From assembly GCF_014191725.1 (NCBI RefSeq), contig NZ_JACHWZ010000022.1, positions 30,432 through 94,431 of the forward strand: 64,000 bases of DNA, written 5' to 3'. Below the pieces are notes generated by a model. That model did not search any database, was not told the DNA's origin, and saw only the letters and a list, made by a program, of their open reading frames with translations. Of the stretch, positions 16,761 to 26,769 are shown piece after piece (positions within the stretch are counted from its first letter, which is position 1; each line of letters opens with the position of its first letter). This DNA comes from Microbulbifer rhizosphaerae. GTDB lineage: Bacteria > Pseudomonadota > Gammaproteobacteria > Pseudomonadales > Cellvibrionaceae. A program made the translations under genes and the position numbers.

Positions 16761-18632
16761 CTATATCCAAAGCTTCTGTACACGGCGGCCGCCGTAGAAC
16801 AAGTTGATCAACGCCCGCGTACCCATAATGGCGCTGAACATGGAGGTCAGGATGCCGATGGACAGGGTCACTGCGAAGCCCTGTACCGGGCCGGAACCGA
16901 TCGCATAAAGGATCACTGCGACGATCAGGGTGGTGATATTGGCATCCACGATAGTGCTGTAGGCATTGTCAAAACCGGCCGTGATCGCCGATTGCGGCGG
17001 CATGCCGTTGCGCAATTCCTCCCGTATTCGCGAGAAGATCAGCACGTTCGCATCCACGGCCATACCGATAGTGAGCACCATGCCGGCGATACCTGGCAGG
17101 GTCAGGGTGGCGCCGAGTATCGACATCACCGCCACCAGCAGCACCATATTCATCGCCAGCGCAATATTGGCGGCCAGGCCGAAGGCGCGGTAGAACAGCA
17201 GCATGCAGATCACCACCGCAAGCAGGCCTATCTGTACCGATGTGACACCCACCTCGATATTGTCCGCGCCCAGGGACGGGCCGATCACCCGCTCTTCCAC
17301 AAAATACATGGGCGCGGCCAGGGCACCGGCGCGCAACAGCAGCGCCAGTTCCTGGGCGTCCGCCGGACTGTCCAGGCCGGTGGTGCGGAACTGCCGGCCC
17401 AGGGCACTCTGCACCGTGGCCAGGCTGATGATCTTCTTCTCGTCAGTGCGCTTCTGCACCACGATTTCGTTGCCTTCCGCGTCGATTTTGGTCTCCGGGG
17501 TAAAGCGGCTCTCGATAAACAGGGTGCCCATGCGGCGGCCGACGTTTTTCCAGGTGGCGCGGTGCATCATCTCGCCGCCGCGGGAGTCCAGGGTGATGTT
17601 CACCTGCGGGAAGCCGCTCTCGTCATAACCCACACGGGCGTCGGTCACCCGCTCGCCGGTGATGATCACCTTGCGCTCCAGCCAGGCACCGCCGTACATC
17701 TGGCGGTCCCGCTCGTTGCGGTATTCGAAATATTCCTTGTTGGTCACCAGCGCGTCCGGGCGCGCCTCCATGCGGAATTCCAGGTTGGCGGTCTTGCCGA
17801 TAATGCGCTTGGCCTCGGCGGTGTCCTGCACCCCGGGCAATTCCACCACGATGCGGTTGCGCCCCTGGCGCTGCACTATGGGTTCGGCCACGCCCAGTTC
17901 GTTGACCCGGTTGCGCAGGGTGGTGAGGTTCTGGGTTACCGCGTAGTCCTCCAGTTGCTTGATCTCCTGGTCGGTCAGAGTCGCGCGAATCTCCAGGTTC
18001 TCGCCTCTGCCGGCCTCGGTGAGCTGCAGTTGCGGGAATTCCTTGCGCAGGGTGGACATGCCCAGGTCGCGCAGTTCCTCACTGCGGAAGCGGGCGACGA
18101 TCTCGCGGTCGTCCACCAGATCCACGCTGCGGTAGCGGGCGTCCGCCGCGCGCAGCTTGGCTTTTACGTCGGCCTCGTAGCCCTCCAAGTTGGTTTTCAC
18201 AATGGAGTTGGTGTCCACCTCCATCAGGAAGTGCACGCCACCGGCCAGGTCCAGGCCCAGTTTCATCGGGCTGGCGCCAAGGTTGCTCAGCCATTCGGGG
18301 GTGGTGGAGGCCAGGTTCAGGGCCACCACATAGTCACTGTGCCCCAGGGCCTCCTGGATAGCGCGCTTGGCGGGTAGCTGCTCCTCGATGGACTCAAGGC
18401 GCAGCAGCACGGAGTTTTTATCGCCGACCTCGCCGCCGAAATACTCGATACCGGCCTGGTCGAGGGCCTTTTCCGCCTGTTCCAGCACCGCCGGCCCGAT
18501 ACTGGTGGTGCTGGACTGGCCGGAGATCTGCACTGCGGGGTCCGGTGCGTAGAGGTTGGGCGCGGCGTACAGGAAGCCGAGCACCGCAACCGTGAGAATC
18601 AGGAGGTACTTCCAGAAGGGGTAGCGATTCAT
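16761..18632 (-). CDS. secD: Protein translocase subunit SecD
   Basis: SecD is the larger half of the SecDF proton-driven export motor. The 623-residue protein starts MNRYPFWKYLLILTVAVLGF, a membrane helix ending in the YAAPNLYAPDPAVQIS pattern. The large periplasmic part holds KLGLDLAGGVHFLMEVD, RNRIVVELPGVQDTAEAKRI and GRQFRTTGLDSPADAQELALLLRAGALAAP. The C-terminal channel part has AVDANVLIFSRIREELRNG and the final helices GFAVTLSIGILTSMFSAI. The ATG at 18632 gives the usual length (E. coli 615). yajC, which normally sits between tgt and secD, is not present in the 214 bp upstream. Confidence 0.96.
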   Translation of the reverse strand: MNRYPFWKYLLILTVAVLGFLYAAPNLYAPDPAVQISGQSSTTSIGPAVLEQAEKALDQAGIEYFGGEVGDKNSVLLRLESIEEQLPAKRAIQEALGHSDYVVALNLASTTPEWLSNLGASPMKLGLDLAGGVHFLMEVDTNSIVKTNLEGYEADVKAKLRAADARYRSVDLVDDREIVARFRSEELRDLGMSTLRKEFPQLQLTEAGRGENLEIRATLTDQEIKQLEDYAVTQNLTTLRNRVNELGVAEPIVQRQGRNRIVVELPGVQDTAEAKRIIGKTANLEFRMEARPDALVTNKEYFEYRNERDRQMYGGAWLERKVIITGERVTDARVGYDESGFPQVNITLDSRGGEMMHRATWKNVGRRMGTLFIESRFTPETKIDAEGNEIVVQKRTDEKKIISLATVQSALGRQFRTTGLDSPADAQELALLLRAGALAAPMYFVEERVIGPSLGADNIEVGVTSVQIGLLAVVICMLLFYRAFGLAANIALAMNMVLLVAVMSILGATLTLPGIAGMVLTIGMAVDANVLIFSRIREELRNGMPPQSAITAGFDNAYSTIVDANITTLIVAVILYAIGSGPVQGFAVTLSIGILTSMFSAIMGTRALINLFYGGRRVQKLWI

Positions 18633-18846
18633 GCTGCTCTCATTGTTGTATTCAGGCCCCGGAAGGCCGGACGTTCGCGACAATGTCGGGAGATATGCGG
18701 GCAGCCTCCGCGGATTGCAAGGCGGCGCCGTCTCTCTCGAATGGGGGCCGATTATACGGGCATCGTCTTGTGGTACAAATCGGGGGGCACGGGCCCAGCC
18801 CGGCAAATGGGCCGCAGGCCCGTCCAGGCGAAAGCGGAGTTGGCCC

Positions 18847-19998
<1,152 letters not shown>

Positions 19999-20019
19999 TT
20001 ATTCTGACCTCGGGGAAGA

Positions 20020-21096
20020 TTACCCCCCTCTCCCGCTTGCGGGAGAGGAGCTGGGGGAGAGGGCACCCACTTCGGGATTGCCGTTGATCAACATCGCATC
20101 GCCGTAACTGAAGAAACGGTACTTCTCTTTTACCGCCTCTCGATAGGCATTCATCGTCTGCTCGTAACCTGCGAAGGCGCTCACCAGCATCAGCAGCGTG
20201 GACTCCGGCAGGTGGAAGTTGGTGATCAGCCGGTCCACCACCTGGAACCGGTAGCCCGGGTAGATAAAGATGTCCGTCTCGCCCACCGTAGGCTTCAGTT
20301 CGCCACTGGCCGCAGCGCTCTCTAGCGCGCGCACACTGGTAGTGCCCACCGCCGTCACCCTGCCGCCACGGGCACGGCAGTCCGCAACTGCCTCGCAGAC
20401 CCGTTGGGGCACATCCAGCACCTCGCTGTGCATCCGGTGCTCAAAGATATTGTCCACCCGCACCGGCTGGAAAGTGCCCGCCCCCACATGCAGGGTCACG
20501 AAAGCGGTTTCCACCCCCATTTCGCGCAGGTGATCCAGCATCTCGTCATCGAAATGCAGCCCCGCCGTGGGGGCCGCTACGGCGCCGGCGGTGCGGCTGT
20601 AAACCGTTTGGTAGCGCTCCCTGTCGGCATCGTCGTCGGGCCGGTCGATATAGGGCGGCAGCGGCATATGCCCCAGGCGCTCCAGCACCGGCAATACCCC
20701 TTCCGCGGGAAATTCCAGCTCGAACAACGCCTCGTGCCGGGCCGTCATTTGCAGCGGCGTGCCGTCCTCCAGCAGTATCCGGCTGCCGGGTTTGGGGGAC
20801 TTGCTGGCACGAATATGTGCCAGCGCCCTCCCCCCGTCCAGCACCCGCTCGATCAGTATTTCCAGCCTGCCGCCGCTGGCCTTGCGCCCGAACAATCGCG
20901 CGGGGATCACCCGCGTATCGTTGAACACCAGCAGATCGCCCGGCAGCAATAACCCTGGCAACTCGGCAAAGCGGCGGTGCTCCAAGGCACCGCTGGGACC
21001 GTCCAGGCACAGCAGGCGACTGCCGCGACGCTCCTTTGCGGGAGTGCGGGCGATCAGCTCGTCGGGCAGCTCGAAGTGGAAATCCTGGCGGCGCAT
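20020..21096 (-). CDS. queA: S-adenosylmethionine:tRNA ribosyltransferase-isomerase
   Basis: QueA transfers and isomerises the ribosyl part of SAM onto preQ1-tRNA, making epoxyqueuosine. The 358-residue protein shows [63 protein letters not shown] and [20 protein letters not shown]. The normal protein should end soon after [12 protein letters not shown]. Here the tail [14 protein letters not shown] and the stop codon are encoded by a palindromic repeat at 20023-20064, so the natural C terminus has been replaced by repeat sequence. The ATG at 21096 is chosen over a TTG at 21123 because the family starts at MRRQDFHF. Confidence 0.96.
   Translation of the reverse strand: MRRQDFHFELPDELIARTPAKERRGSRLLCLDGPSGALEHRRFAELPGLLLPGDLLVFNDTRVIPARLFGRKASGGRLEILIERVLDGGRALAHIRASKSPKPGSRILLEDGTPLQMTARHEALFELEFPAEGVLPVLERLGHMPLPPYIDRPDDDADRERYQTVYSRTAGAVAAPTAGLHFDDEMLDHLREMGVETAFVTLHVGAGTFQPVRVDNIFEHRMHSEVLDVPQRVCEAVADCRARGGRVTAVGTTSVRALESAAASGELKPTVGETDIFIYPGYRFQVVDRLITNFHLPESTLLMLVSAFAGYEQTMNAYREAVKEKYRFFSYGDAMLINGNPEVGALSPSSSPASGRGG
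20023..20064. repeat. Palindromic repeat, family A, forming the end of queA
   Basis: CCTCTCCCGC (20027-20036), loop TT, GCGGGAGAGG (20039-20048) is a perfect 10-bp stem, followed by CTGGGGGAGAGGGC. The same element occurs at 41696-41724, 49780-49893 (interrupted) and 50221-50262 (inverted). Read on the queA strand it encodes [12 protein letters not shown]. Confidence 0.85.
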
Positions 21097-21150
21097 GGGC
21101 TCAGTAGTGTAGGCAGTTGGCAACGGCGGCGAAGGGTACCCGAAATCCGG

Positions 21151-21178
21151 TTGACCGTCTAAGGGTGATGGCTATAAT
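21151..21178 (+). promoter_or_regulatory. Promoter of tRNA-Leu
   Basis: A -35 TTGACC (21151-21156), a 16-bp spacer and a perfect -10 TATAAT (21173-21178) lie 26 bp before the tRNA. The region after the -10 is GC-rich (GCAGCCCACCGC), as is usual for stable-RNA promoters. Confidence 0.85.
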
Positions 21179-21203
21179 TGCAGCCCACCGCAACACCTCG
21201 CCT

Positions 21204-21290
21204 GCCGGAGTGGTGAAATTGGTAGACACAGGGGATTCAAAATCCCCCGCTAGCGATAGCGTGCCGGTTCGAGTCCGGCCTCCGGTACCA
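21204..21290 (+). tRNA. tRNA-Leu(CAA)
   Basis: An 87-base class II tRNA. The acceptor stem GCCGGAG pairs with CTCCGGT, closing with a G-U pair. The D region is TGGTGAAATTGGTAGACA, the anticodon arm GGGGA-TTCAAAA-TCCCC gives anticodon CAA, and a long variable arm follows. The T arm is GCCGGTTCGAGTCCGGC. The discriminator is A and CCA is encoded. It decodes UUG. Confidence 0.97.
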
Positions 21291-21422
21291 AATCAAAATT
21301 GAGCCCGCCCGACGCGAGAGCACTTTTTCCAGCCTGTCTCGTAAGCGGCCTCATTCCTCCTGTACAATGCCGCAATTTCAACTTCTCAGCCCCAGTCGCA
21401 AACTCCCGACAGCAACAAGAAT

Positions 21423-22532
21423 ATGAATAACCGCTTCCTAAACCTGGACGCACTACGCGGCATTGCGGCTTTGCTGGTGGTGTGGCAGCACAGCAGTGAA
21501 TCTTTCGTCCGCAATCCCGGTATTGCGCAACACGGAACAATCCTGGCGGACATAGCCTCCACAGTGGATTTCGGCAGAATCGGGGTCATCTGTTTTTTCC
21601 TGATTTCAGGATTCGTTATTCCCTACAGCTTTTCTGGCACGGACTCCACGATCAAAAAATTTGCCGTACGCCGATTCTTTCGACTGTATCCGGTCTACTG
21701 GTTATCCCTGATCATGGCGGTAGCCGCGTCCGTGGCTCTCGCGGAATACCGGTTTTCGGGTTCCGTCATCGCCGCCAACACAACTATGATGCAGGGACTG
21801 TTCGGTTTCCAGAATATCCAGGGGCTCTATTGGACACTGACAGTCGAACTGATCTTTTATTTCCTGTGCGTACTGGCATTTGCGCTAAACATTCTCCACA
21901 GGCGCCTACCACTGTTGTTGCTTTGCTGGGGCAGCCTGTTCTTTTTTGTCGCATGGCAGCTAGCAGGCAAACTGGTTCCTCAAATCGTCGACCTGCCATC
22001 CACAATAACCTATATTCCCTATTGCCTCGCAGTTATGTTCTGTGGAGCCTTGATTCGCTATTGCCATACAAAAAAATCGGGCTATCTCCATGCGCTTCTC
22101 GGTGTTCTGGGGTTTTTTTTACTGCCGCTTTGCGTACTGCTGTTGGGCGTTATGGAAATCAATGTCGTAGAAAGCCCCTTCCGGTTCGGTCTTTCACATC
22201 TAATTGCCTTGGCGGTTTTCTTTGGGGTACTGCTGCTACCGATAAGGCCCCCAGCTTTCCTGTTACTGCTTGGCACCATCAGCTACTCGATCTACTTGTT
22301 CCACCCGATAGCCATGAGGCTGGTGGACTGGTCGATCAAGCAAAGCTGGGGACAGGCTTTCGCGGCTTTGTCGTTGAGCTTCTATATACTCGCAACAAGC
22401 CTGCTCGCCATTGTCATGGCCTGGATTCTGTATCAACTGGTAGAGCGCCCCTCGATCGCGGCCGGCAGGGCTCTGACGCGCCCCGGGACAGCTTCGGGAA
22501 TACAATCGCAATCTCGGCCTGTAGCAAATTAA
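21423..22532 (+). CDS. Acyltransferase 3 (OafA/YrhL-like) membrane protein
   Basis: This is a 369-residue integral-membrane O-acyltransferase that probably acetylates a surface polysaccharide or other glycan. The start NLDALRGIAALLVVWQHSSE carries the family arginine and histidine. The motif RIGVICFFLISGFVIPYS and the FAVRRFFRLYPVYWLSL stretch follow, with about ten hydrophobic segments to the end. The gene is AT-richer than its neighbours and lies directly after tRNA-Leu, which suggests it was acquired horizontally. A TACAAT -10-like box is at 21363-21368. It is convergent with the ion-channel gene, 5 bp away. The acyl acceptor is unknown. Confidence 0.88.
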   Translation: MNNRFLNLDALRGIAALLVVWQHSSESFVRNPGIAQHGTILADIASTVDFGRIGVICFFLISGFVIPYSFSGTDSTIKKFAVRRFFRLYPVYWLSLIMAVAASVALAEYRFSGSVIAANTTMMQGLFGFQNIQGLYWTLTVELIFYFLCVLAFALNILHRRLPLLLLCWGSLFFFVAWQLAGKLVPQIVDLPSTITYIPYCLAVMFCGALIRYCHTKKSGYLHALLGVLGFFLLPLCVLLLGVMEINVVESPFRFGLSHLIALAVFFGVLLLPIRPPAFLLLLGTISYSIYLFHPIAMRLVDWSIKQSWGQAFAALSLSFYILATSLLAIVMAWILYQLVERPSIAAGRALTRPGTASGIQSQSRPVAN

Positions 22533-22537
22533 CGCGG

Positions 22538-22960
22538 TCAGCGCTCCCAGTATCTCTGCATTTTCAGGAACATAAACGACGCGGTCCAGGTGATCATCAT
22601 CAGTCCGGTCAGCGCCTCCAGCCCGGCGGTAAAGCGCAAATGTCCCGTGGGCGCAATGTCGCCGATACCGAGGGAGGTGTAGGTGACAAAGGAGAAGTAG
22701 GCGCAGTCGATCAGGCTGCCGTCGAAATTGCCCTCAAGGGTTTCGAAGTAATCCGAGTGCACCATAAAGAAATAGCCCAAGGCAAAAAGCCACATCTCGA
22801 CAATATGCGCGAGCAGCGCGCCGAATACGCCGATCAATACTGCCGTATTGCGCCGGACGGAAAACTTCTGCCCCAACAGAAAGAGACTGTTTAACGCCTC
22901 GTGGTGAATCAGTACCGTCACCGCCACAAGGAAGCTGTTGAGCAGGAAGGCGACCAGCAT
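22538..22960 (-). CDS. Two-helix potassium-channel-like protein
   Basis: This is a 140-residue inner-membrane protein of the Ion_trans_2 type. Hydrophobic segments are at about 2-18, 38-66 and 107-130. The last two flank a pore loop with TYTSLGIGDIAP at 93-104, which matches the K+ channel filter pattern T-x-x-G-x-G-D. The filter reads TSLGIGD, so the usual tyrosine or phenylalanine is isoleucine, and ion selectivity is uncertain. No regulatory nucleotide-binding (TrkA) domain is attached. It follows tadA by one base on the same strand, so it is the last gene of a GMC-rlmA-tadA unit. Confidence 0.82.
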   Translation of the reverse strand: MLVAFLLNSFLVAVTVLIHHEALNSLFLLGQKFSVRRNTAVLIGVFGALLAHIVEMWLFALGYFFMVHSDYFETLEGNFDGSLIDCAYFSFVTYTSLGIGDIAPTGHLRFTAGLEALTGLMMITWTASFMFLKMQRYWER

Positions 22961-22961
22961 G

Positions 22962-23417
22962 TCAGCGCCTGCCCCGGAAAAACTCCTTCACCAAGTCCCC
23001 TGTCTCCCCTGCCATCACACCGCCCTCCACGGCTATTCGGTGATTGAAAAAATTCTCTTTGCTCAATCGCAAACGGCTCTCCACCGCACCGGCGCGGGGT
23101 TCCGCGGCACCGTATACGAGCCGCCCAACCCGCGCGTGCACCATGGCACCAAAGCACATGGTGCAGGGCTCTATGGTGACATACAGGGTGGCCTCCGGCA
23201 GGCGGTAGTTCTGCAGGTGTTCCGCCGCCTGGCGCAGGGCGATAATTTCCGCGTGGGCGCTGGGGTCGCAGTTGCCGATGGGGCGATTGCTGCCCTCACC
23301 GACGATCTGCCCGTTCAGCACCACCACTGCGCCCACCGGCACTTCGCCGCGCTCGCCGGCAATGCGCGCCAGTTCGATGGCGCGCTGCATAAAACCGTAA
23401 TCTCTCGGGGTAGCCAT
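22962..23417 (-). CDS. tadA: tRNA-specific adenosine deaminase
   Basis: TadA deaminates adenosine 34 to inosine in tRNA-Arg(ACG), letting it read three arginine codons. The 151-residue protein has the zinc deaminase motifs HAE (55-57, with E57 catalytic) and PCTMC (84-88, C85 and C88 zinc ligands). GEVPVGAVVV and NHRIAVEGGVMA are also typical of TadA. rlmA ends 15 bp upstream, and the ion-channel gene starts one base downstream. Confidence 0.96.
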   Translation of the reverse strand: MATPRDYGFMQRAIELARIAGERGEVPVGAVVVLNGQIVGEGSNRPIGNCDPSAHAEIIALRQAAEHLQNYRLPEATLYVTIEPCTMCFGAMVHARVGRLVYGAAEPRAGAVESRLRLSKENFFNHRIAVEGGVMAGETGDLVKEFFRGRR

Positions 23418-23432
23418 AGTTACTTTTTATAG

Positions 23433-24236
23433 TTACTTTTTACTGACCAGTCTGCGCACCACGAAATCCGCCTCCATTTTCAGCGAGTCGCGCCGTTCCA
23501 GTTCCTCGCGCACTTCGCTGTGCCCCTTCCAGGCAAAGGGCGTCATGGCGAGGAAGTCGGCAATCGCTTCGGGCCCGCGCAGGGTAAACGGAAAACTGCA
23601 GCGCATTTCCACTTCCGCGGCGAACCCCACAACCGGTTTCGGTGGCGGGTGCTGCCGGGGTTCGGTATAGAGCGCGGACTTCAATGACCAGAGATGCTCC
23701 GGGCCGGGAGCCACGTCCAGCAGGGAACCGCCGGGGTTCACCACCCGGTGCATCTCATCATCCGCCGCCGGCGCGAAGATACGCAGCAGGTGGTCGACGC
23801 TGTCCCGAACCAGCGGTAAATGGTAGCTGCCCGCCACCGCGAACTGGGTTCCCGGCTGGCTTCTCGCCGCCATGCGCACCCCGGCCTTGGAAATATCGAT
23901 TCCCGCCAGGGCCTCCGACGGCCAGCCCGCGGCTTCCAGTTGACGTGAGTAATAGCCCTCGCCACAGCCGATATCCAGTAGCTGCCGGCCCGGTATATAG
24001 GGCAGCAGCGCCACGGTGGCGTCCACCAGCGGGCGGTAGTGCCCCGCCTCGAGAAAGCGCCGCCGCGCCCGCAGCATGTCCGCCGAATCTCCCGGCTCTT
24101 TACTGCGCTTGCGACTGACCGGCAGCAGGTTGACATATCCCTCGCGCGCACGATCGAAACTGTGCCTCTCGGCACAGCGCCAGGCGGCATCGGTAAACTC
24201 CAGTGGCAACTGACAGACGGGACACAGCCAAATCAT
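23433..24236 (-). CDS. rlmA: 23S rRNA (guanine-N1)-methyltransferase RlmA
   Basis: RlmA methylates N1 of G745 (or the equivalent G748) in 23S rRNA helix 35. The 267-residue protein begins with a zinc-binding module with C5, C8, C21 and H25 (CPVCQLPLEF then CAERHSFDRAREGYVNLLP), which identifies the family. The SAM-binding motif LLDIGCGEGYYSRQL follows at about 85-99. Later motifs are GIDISKAGVRMAARS and VNPGGSLLDVAPGPEHLWSLK. Its start overlaps the stop of the GMC gene by 4 bp, so they are co-translated; this pairing is a genomic convenience rather than a known pathway. Confidence 0.93.
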   Translation of the reverse strand: MIWLCPVCQLPLEFTDAAWRCAERHSFDRAREGYVNLLPVSRKRSKEPGDSADMLRARRRFLEAGHYRPLVDATVALLPYIPGRQLLDIGCGEGYYSRQLEAAGWPSEALAGIDISKAGVRMAARSQPGTQFAVAGSYHLPLVRDSVDHLLRIFAPAADDEMHRVVNPGGSLLDVAPGPEHLWSLKSALYTEPRQHPPPKPVVGFAAEVEMRCSFPFTLRGPEAIADFLAMTPFAWKGHSEVREELERRDSLKMEADFVVRRLVSKK

Positions 24237-25864
24237 TCGGGTTCCAAAGCAACTTGCGCAGGCAGCGGCTTTTGCTGACGCTGCAAAATACTATCTGCGG
24301 CCTTTTCCGCGATAGCAATCACCGGCGCATTGGTGTTGCCGCTGATCAGGGCGGGCATTATGGAGGCGTCCACCACCCGCAGTCCATCGACGCCGTGCAC
24401 TTTCAACTGCGCGTCCACCACCGCCATTTCGTCGGCGCCCATTTTGCAGGTGCCCGCGGGGTGATAAATGGTTTCCGCGTGCCGCGCAATAAATTCCCCG
24501 ATGGCCTTCTGGGTTTTCAGCGGTTTATCCGGGCTCCACCAACGCTTGTGATAGCGCTGCAACGCCGGCTGCAGGAGAATCTCCCGCGCCATTTCCAAAC
24601 CCTCGGCCAGGACAGCCTGATCCTCGTTTGCACCCAGGTAATTGGGGTGGATCAGCGGCAGCGCGCGCGGGTCCCCGGAAGCCAGGGTGATCTCGCCGCG
24701 GCTTTTCGGCCTCAACGCACAGGCATGCAGCGAATAGCCGTAGCCGCCGGGCTTGCACAGCCCGTGCTGGAACAGCGGCGCGGCGGTCAGGTGAAACTGG
24801 ATATCCGGCCGGCCGCTTGCCCTGCTGGAACAGGCGAAGCCGCCGGCTTCGGCGACGTTGTTGGTCAGCGGGCCGCGGCCCGCAAACCAGTATTCCGGAA
24901 GGTGCAGGGCGGTTTTCAGTTTTGGCCACAGGGAGTTGGAGAAAGTCACCGGCGCCGAAGCCTCCACCACCTGGGTGATATCCAGGTGGTCCTGCAGGTT
25001 CTTGCCCACTCCCGGCAAATGCGCCTGGGGCACTATGCCCGCCTTTTTCAGCTCCGCTCCCGGACCTATACCGGACAGCAGCAGCAGCTGCGGCGACTGG
25101 ATGGCGCCGGCGCATAACAGCACTTCCCCGTTGGTGAGAATACGCCTGCCGTCCAGCAGTTGCACACCGCACACCCGGTCGCCCCTGAACAGCAGCCGCG
25201 CCGCCTGGCTGTGGGTGAAAACACTGAGATTGGAACGATTTCTCACCGGGTGCAGGTAGGCCGCCGCGGAAGAACAGCGGCGTCCGTGTTTTTGTGTGAC
25301 CTGGTAGAAACCCACACCGTCCTGCAGACTGCCGTTGAAATCATTGTTGAGAGGGTGCCCGGCAGATTGGCCCGCGCGCACAAAGGCAGCGCCCACGGGG
25401 GTTTTCCATTTCAGGTCCGATACCGCCAGCGGGCCGTAGCCGCTGTGGTAGGCATCGCTGCCGCGCTCGTTGCCCTCCGCCAGGAGGAAGTAAGGCAACA
25501 GGCTCCGCCAGCCCCAGCCTGGATTGCCCGCCGCTTCCCAGTCATCGTAGTCGGCACAGTTGCCACGCATATAAATCATGGCATTGATCGCGCTACTGCC
25601 CCCCAGGGTACGGCCGCGGGGCCAGAACAGCCGGCGGCCGTTCAAGCGTTCCTGTGGTTCGGTAAAGTGGTGCTGGTTGCAGCCGGCGCCGGGGACCAGG
25701 TAGCCGATACCCGCCGGCATCCGGATCAGCGGGTTCCAGTCCGTCGGTCCCGCTTCCAGCAGGCAGACGCGGTTCTGCTCCCCGGCGCTGAGGCGGTTGG
25801 CCAGTACGCAGCCGGCGGAGCCGCCGCCGACGATGACATAGTCGAATACCATTTGACGGGGCAT
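24233..25864 (-). CDS. GMC-family FAD-dependent oxidoreductase
   Basis: This is a 543-residue flavoenzyme of the glucose-methanol-choline family, closest in pattern to choline or alcohol dehydrogenases. The N terminus DYVIVGGGSAGCVLANRLS (GGGSAG at 13-18) binds FAD. GMC signature 1 is in FWPRGRTLGGSSAINAMIYMRG, and signature 2 in LLCAGAIQSPQLLLLSGIGP. The C-terminal catalytic histidine lies in IYHPAGTCKMG, followed by GNTNAPVIAIAEKAADSI. No signal peptide is seen. The substrate cannot be inferred; rlmA overlaps its end and a methyltransferase gene diverges from its start. Confidence 0.93.
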   Translation of the reverse strand: MPRQMVFDYVIVGGGSAGCVLANRLSAGEQNRVCLLEAGPTDWNPLIRMPAGIGYLVPGAGCNQHHFTEPQERLNGRRLFWPRGRTLGGSSAINAMIYMRGNCADYDDWEAAGNPGWGWRSLLPYFLLAEGNERGSDAYHSGYGPLAVSDLKWKTPVGAAFVRAGQSAGHPLNNDFNGSLQDGVGFYQVTQKHGRRCSSAAAYLHPVRNRSNLSVFTHSQAARLLFRGDRVCGVQLLDGRRILTNGEVLLCAGAIQSPQLLLLSGIGPGAELKKAGIVPQAHLPGVGKNLQDHLDITQVVEASAPVTFSNSLWPKLKTALHLPEYWFAGRGPLTNNVAEAGGFACSSRASGRPDIQFHLTAAPLFQHGLCKPGGYGYSLHACALRPKSRGEITLASGDPRALPLIHPNYLGANEDQAVLAEGLEMAREILLQPALQRYHKRWWSPDKPLKTQKAIGEFIARHAETIYHPAGTCKMGADEMAVVDAQLKVHGVDGLRVVDASIMPALISGNTNAPVIAIAEKAADSILQRQQKPLPAQVALEPE

Positions 25865-25934
25865 ATTGCTTCTCTTTTTTCTCCCAACCGGCCTGACGGT
25901 ACACTTGGAATCGCAGCTTCAACAAGGCGCCCAT

Positions 25935-26624
25935 ATGAGCGATTCTGAATTCAGCGATAAAAACATCCTGCACAGCTGGCACATAAACGCCGCCCCCTGG
26001 ATCCGCGCCATCGGCGAGGGCGATATCGCCAGCCGCAAACTGGTTACGAATGGGGCAATTGTAGACGCCGTGCTGCAACGACAGCCGGCAACGGTATTGG
26101 ATATCGGCTGTGGCGAAGGCTGGCTGGCCAGGGTCCTGGCGGAGCGGGGCCTGGAGGTGTGGGGGATCGACGCGGTGCCGGAACTGATCGAGGCGGCACA
26201 GCATCGCGCCGGTCCGCAAGAGCACTATCATCTGCTTTCTTACGAGGCCCTGGCCGCGGGTGAACTGCGCCGGCGCTTCGACCTGCTGGTGTGCAACTTC
26301 TCGCTGCTGGGCGGAGAGTCGGTGGAGGGGGTATTCGCCGCGGCGCAGAACCTGCTCAATCCCGGCGGGCACCTGGTGGTACAAACGCCGCATCCCATGG
26401 TTGCCTGTGGCGACGCGGATTACCGGGACGGCTGGCGACCGGGCTCCTGGGCTGGGTTTAGCGAGGATTTCAGCGAACCGGCCCCCTGGTACTTTCGCAC
26501 CATGGAAAGTTGGCTGCGGCTGGTCCGCGGCTCGGGGCTGCGCCTGGAAGAAAAGAAGGAACCCCTGCACCCCGAGACCGGGAAATCGGCCTCACTGATT
26601 CTGGTGGCGACCCTGCCCCTGTAG
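25935..26624 (+). CDS. Class I SAM-dependent methyltransferase
   Basis: This 229-residue protein begins MSDSEFSDKNILHSWHINAA. Motif I is TVLDIGCGEGWLARVLAERG, motif II GIDAVPELIEAA, and motif IV-V FDLLVCNFSLLG...LLNPGGHLVVQTPHP. These show a Rossmann-fold methyltransferase like the Methyltransf_11/23 families. The ATG at 25935 has AAGG upstream; a start at 25866 would add 23 non-conserved residues. The TAG stop is part of a GTAGGAG palindromic repeat. The substrate is unknown. Confidence 0.85.
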   Translation: MSDSEFSDKNILHSWHINAAPWIRAIGEGDIASRKLVTNGAIVDAVLQRQPATVLDIGCGEGWLARVLAERGLEVWGIDAVPELIEAAQHRAGPQEHYHLLSYEALAAGELRRRFDLLVCNFSLLGGESVEGVFAAAQNLLNPGGHLVVQTPHPMVACGDADYRDGWRPGSWAGFSEDFSEPAPWYFRTMESWLRLVRGSGLRLEEKKEPLHPETGKSASLILVATLPL

Positions 26625-26643
26625 GAGCGGCCGCCGGCCGCGA
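26619..26643. repeat. Palindromic repeat, GTAGGAGCGG family
   Basis: CTGTAGGAGCGGCCGCCGGC onward into CGCGA has the inner inverted arms GCGGCCG and CGGCCGC. The TAG inside GTAGGAG is the stop codon of the methyltransferase gene. A short AATTTGC...GCAAATT hairpin follows at about 26647-26667. Confidence 0.7.
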
Positions 26644-26715
26644 AGAATTTGCCGAAAGCAAATTTGGATGCCGAAAGTGCCCGCGGGACGAGCACCAGAG
26701 ATGGAGCGAGTCAAC

Positions 26716-26760
26716 GCGGGCCTGGGGCCCGCAAGCCGAGCTGGAACTCGGCGCTCCCAG
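26716..26760 (-). repeat. Palindromic repeat, family C
   Basis: On the minus strand this reads CTGGGAGCGCCGAGTTCCAG and then CTCGGCTTGCGGGCC to the end. It matches the repeat at 34917-34959 at nearly every base. Internal arms such as GCCGAG/CTCGGC and GCGGGCC/GGCCCGC can fold into two hairpins. It lies between two convergent genes. Confidence 0.75.
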
Positions 26761-26769
26761 GCAGCGCTC

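Noticed and set aside
21204..21290. tRNA-Leu as a proven integration site
   Set aside because: No integrase gene and no second copy of the tRNA 3' end were noticed in the window.
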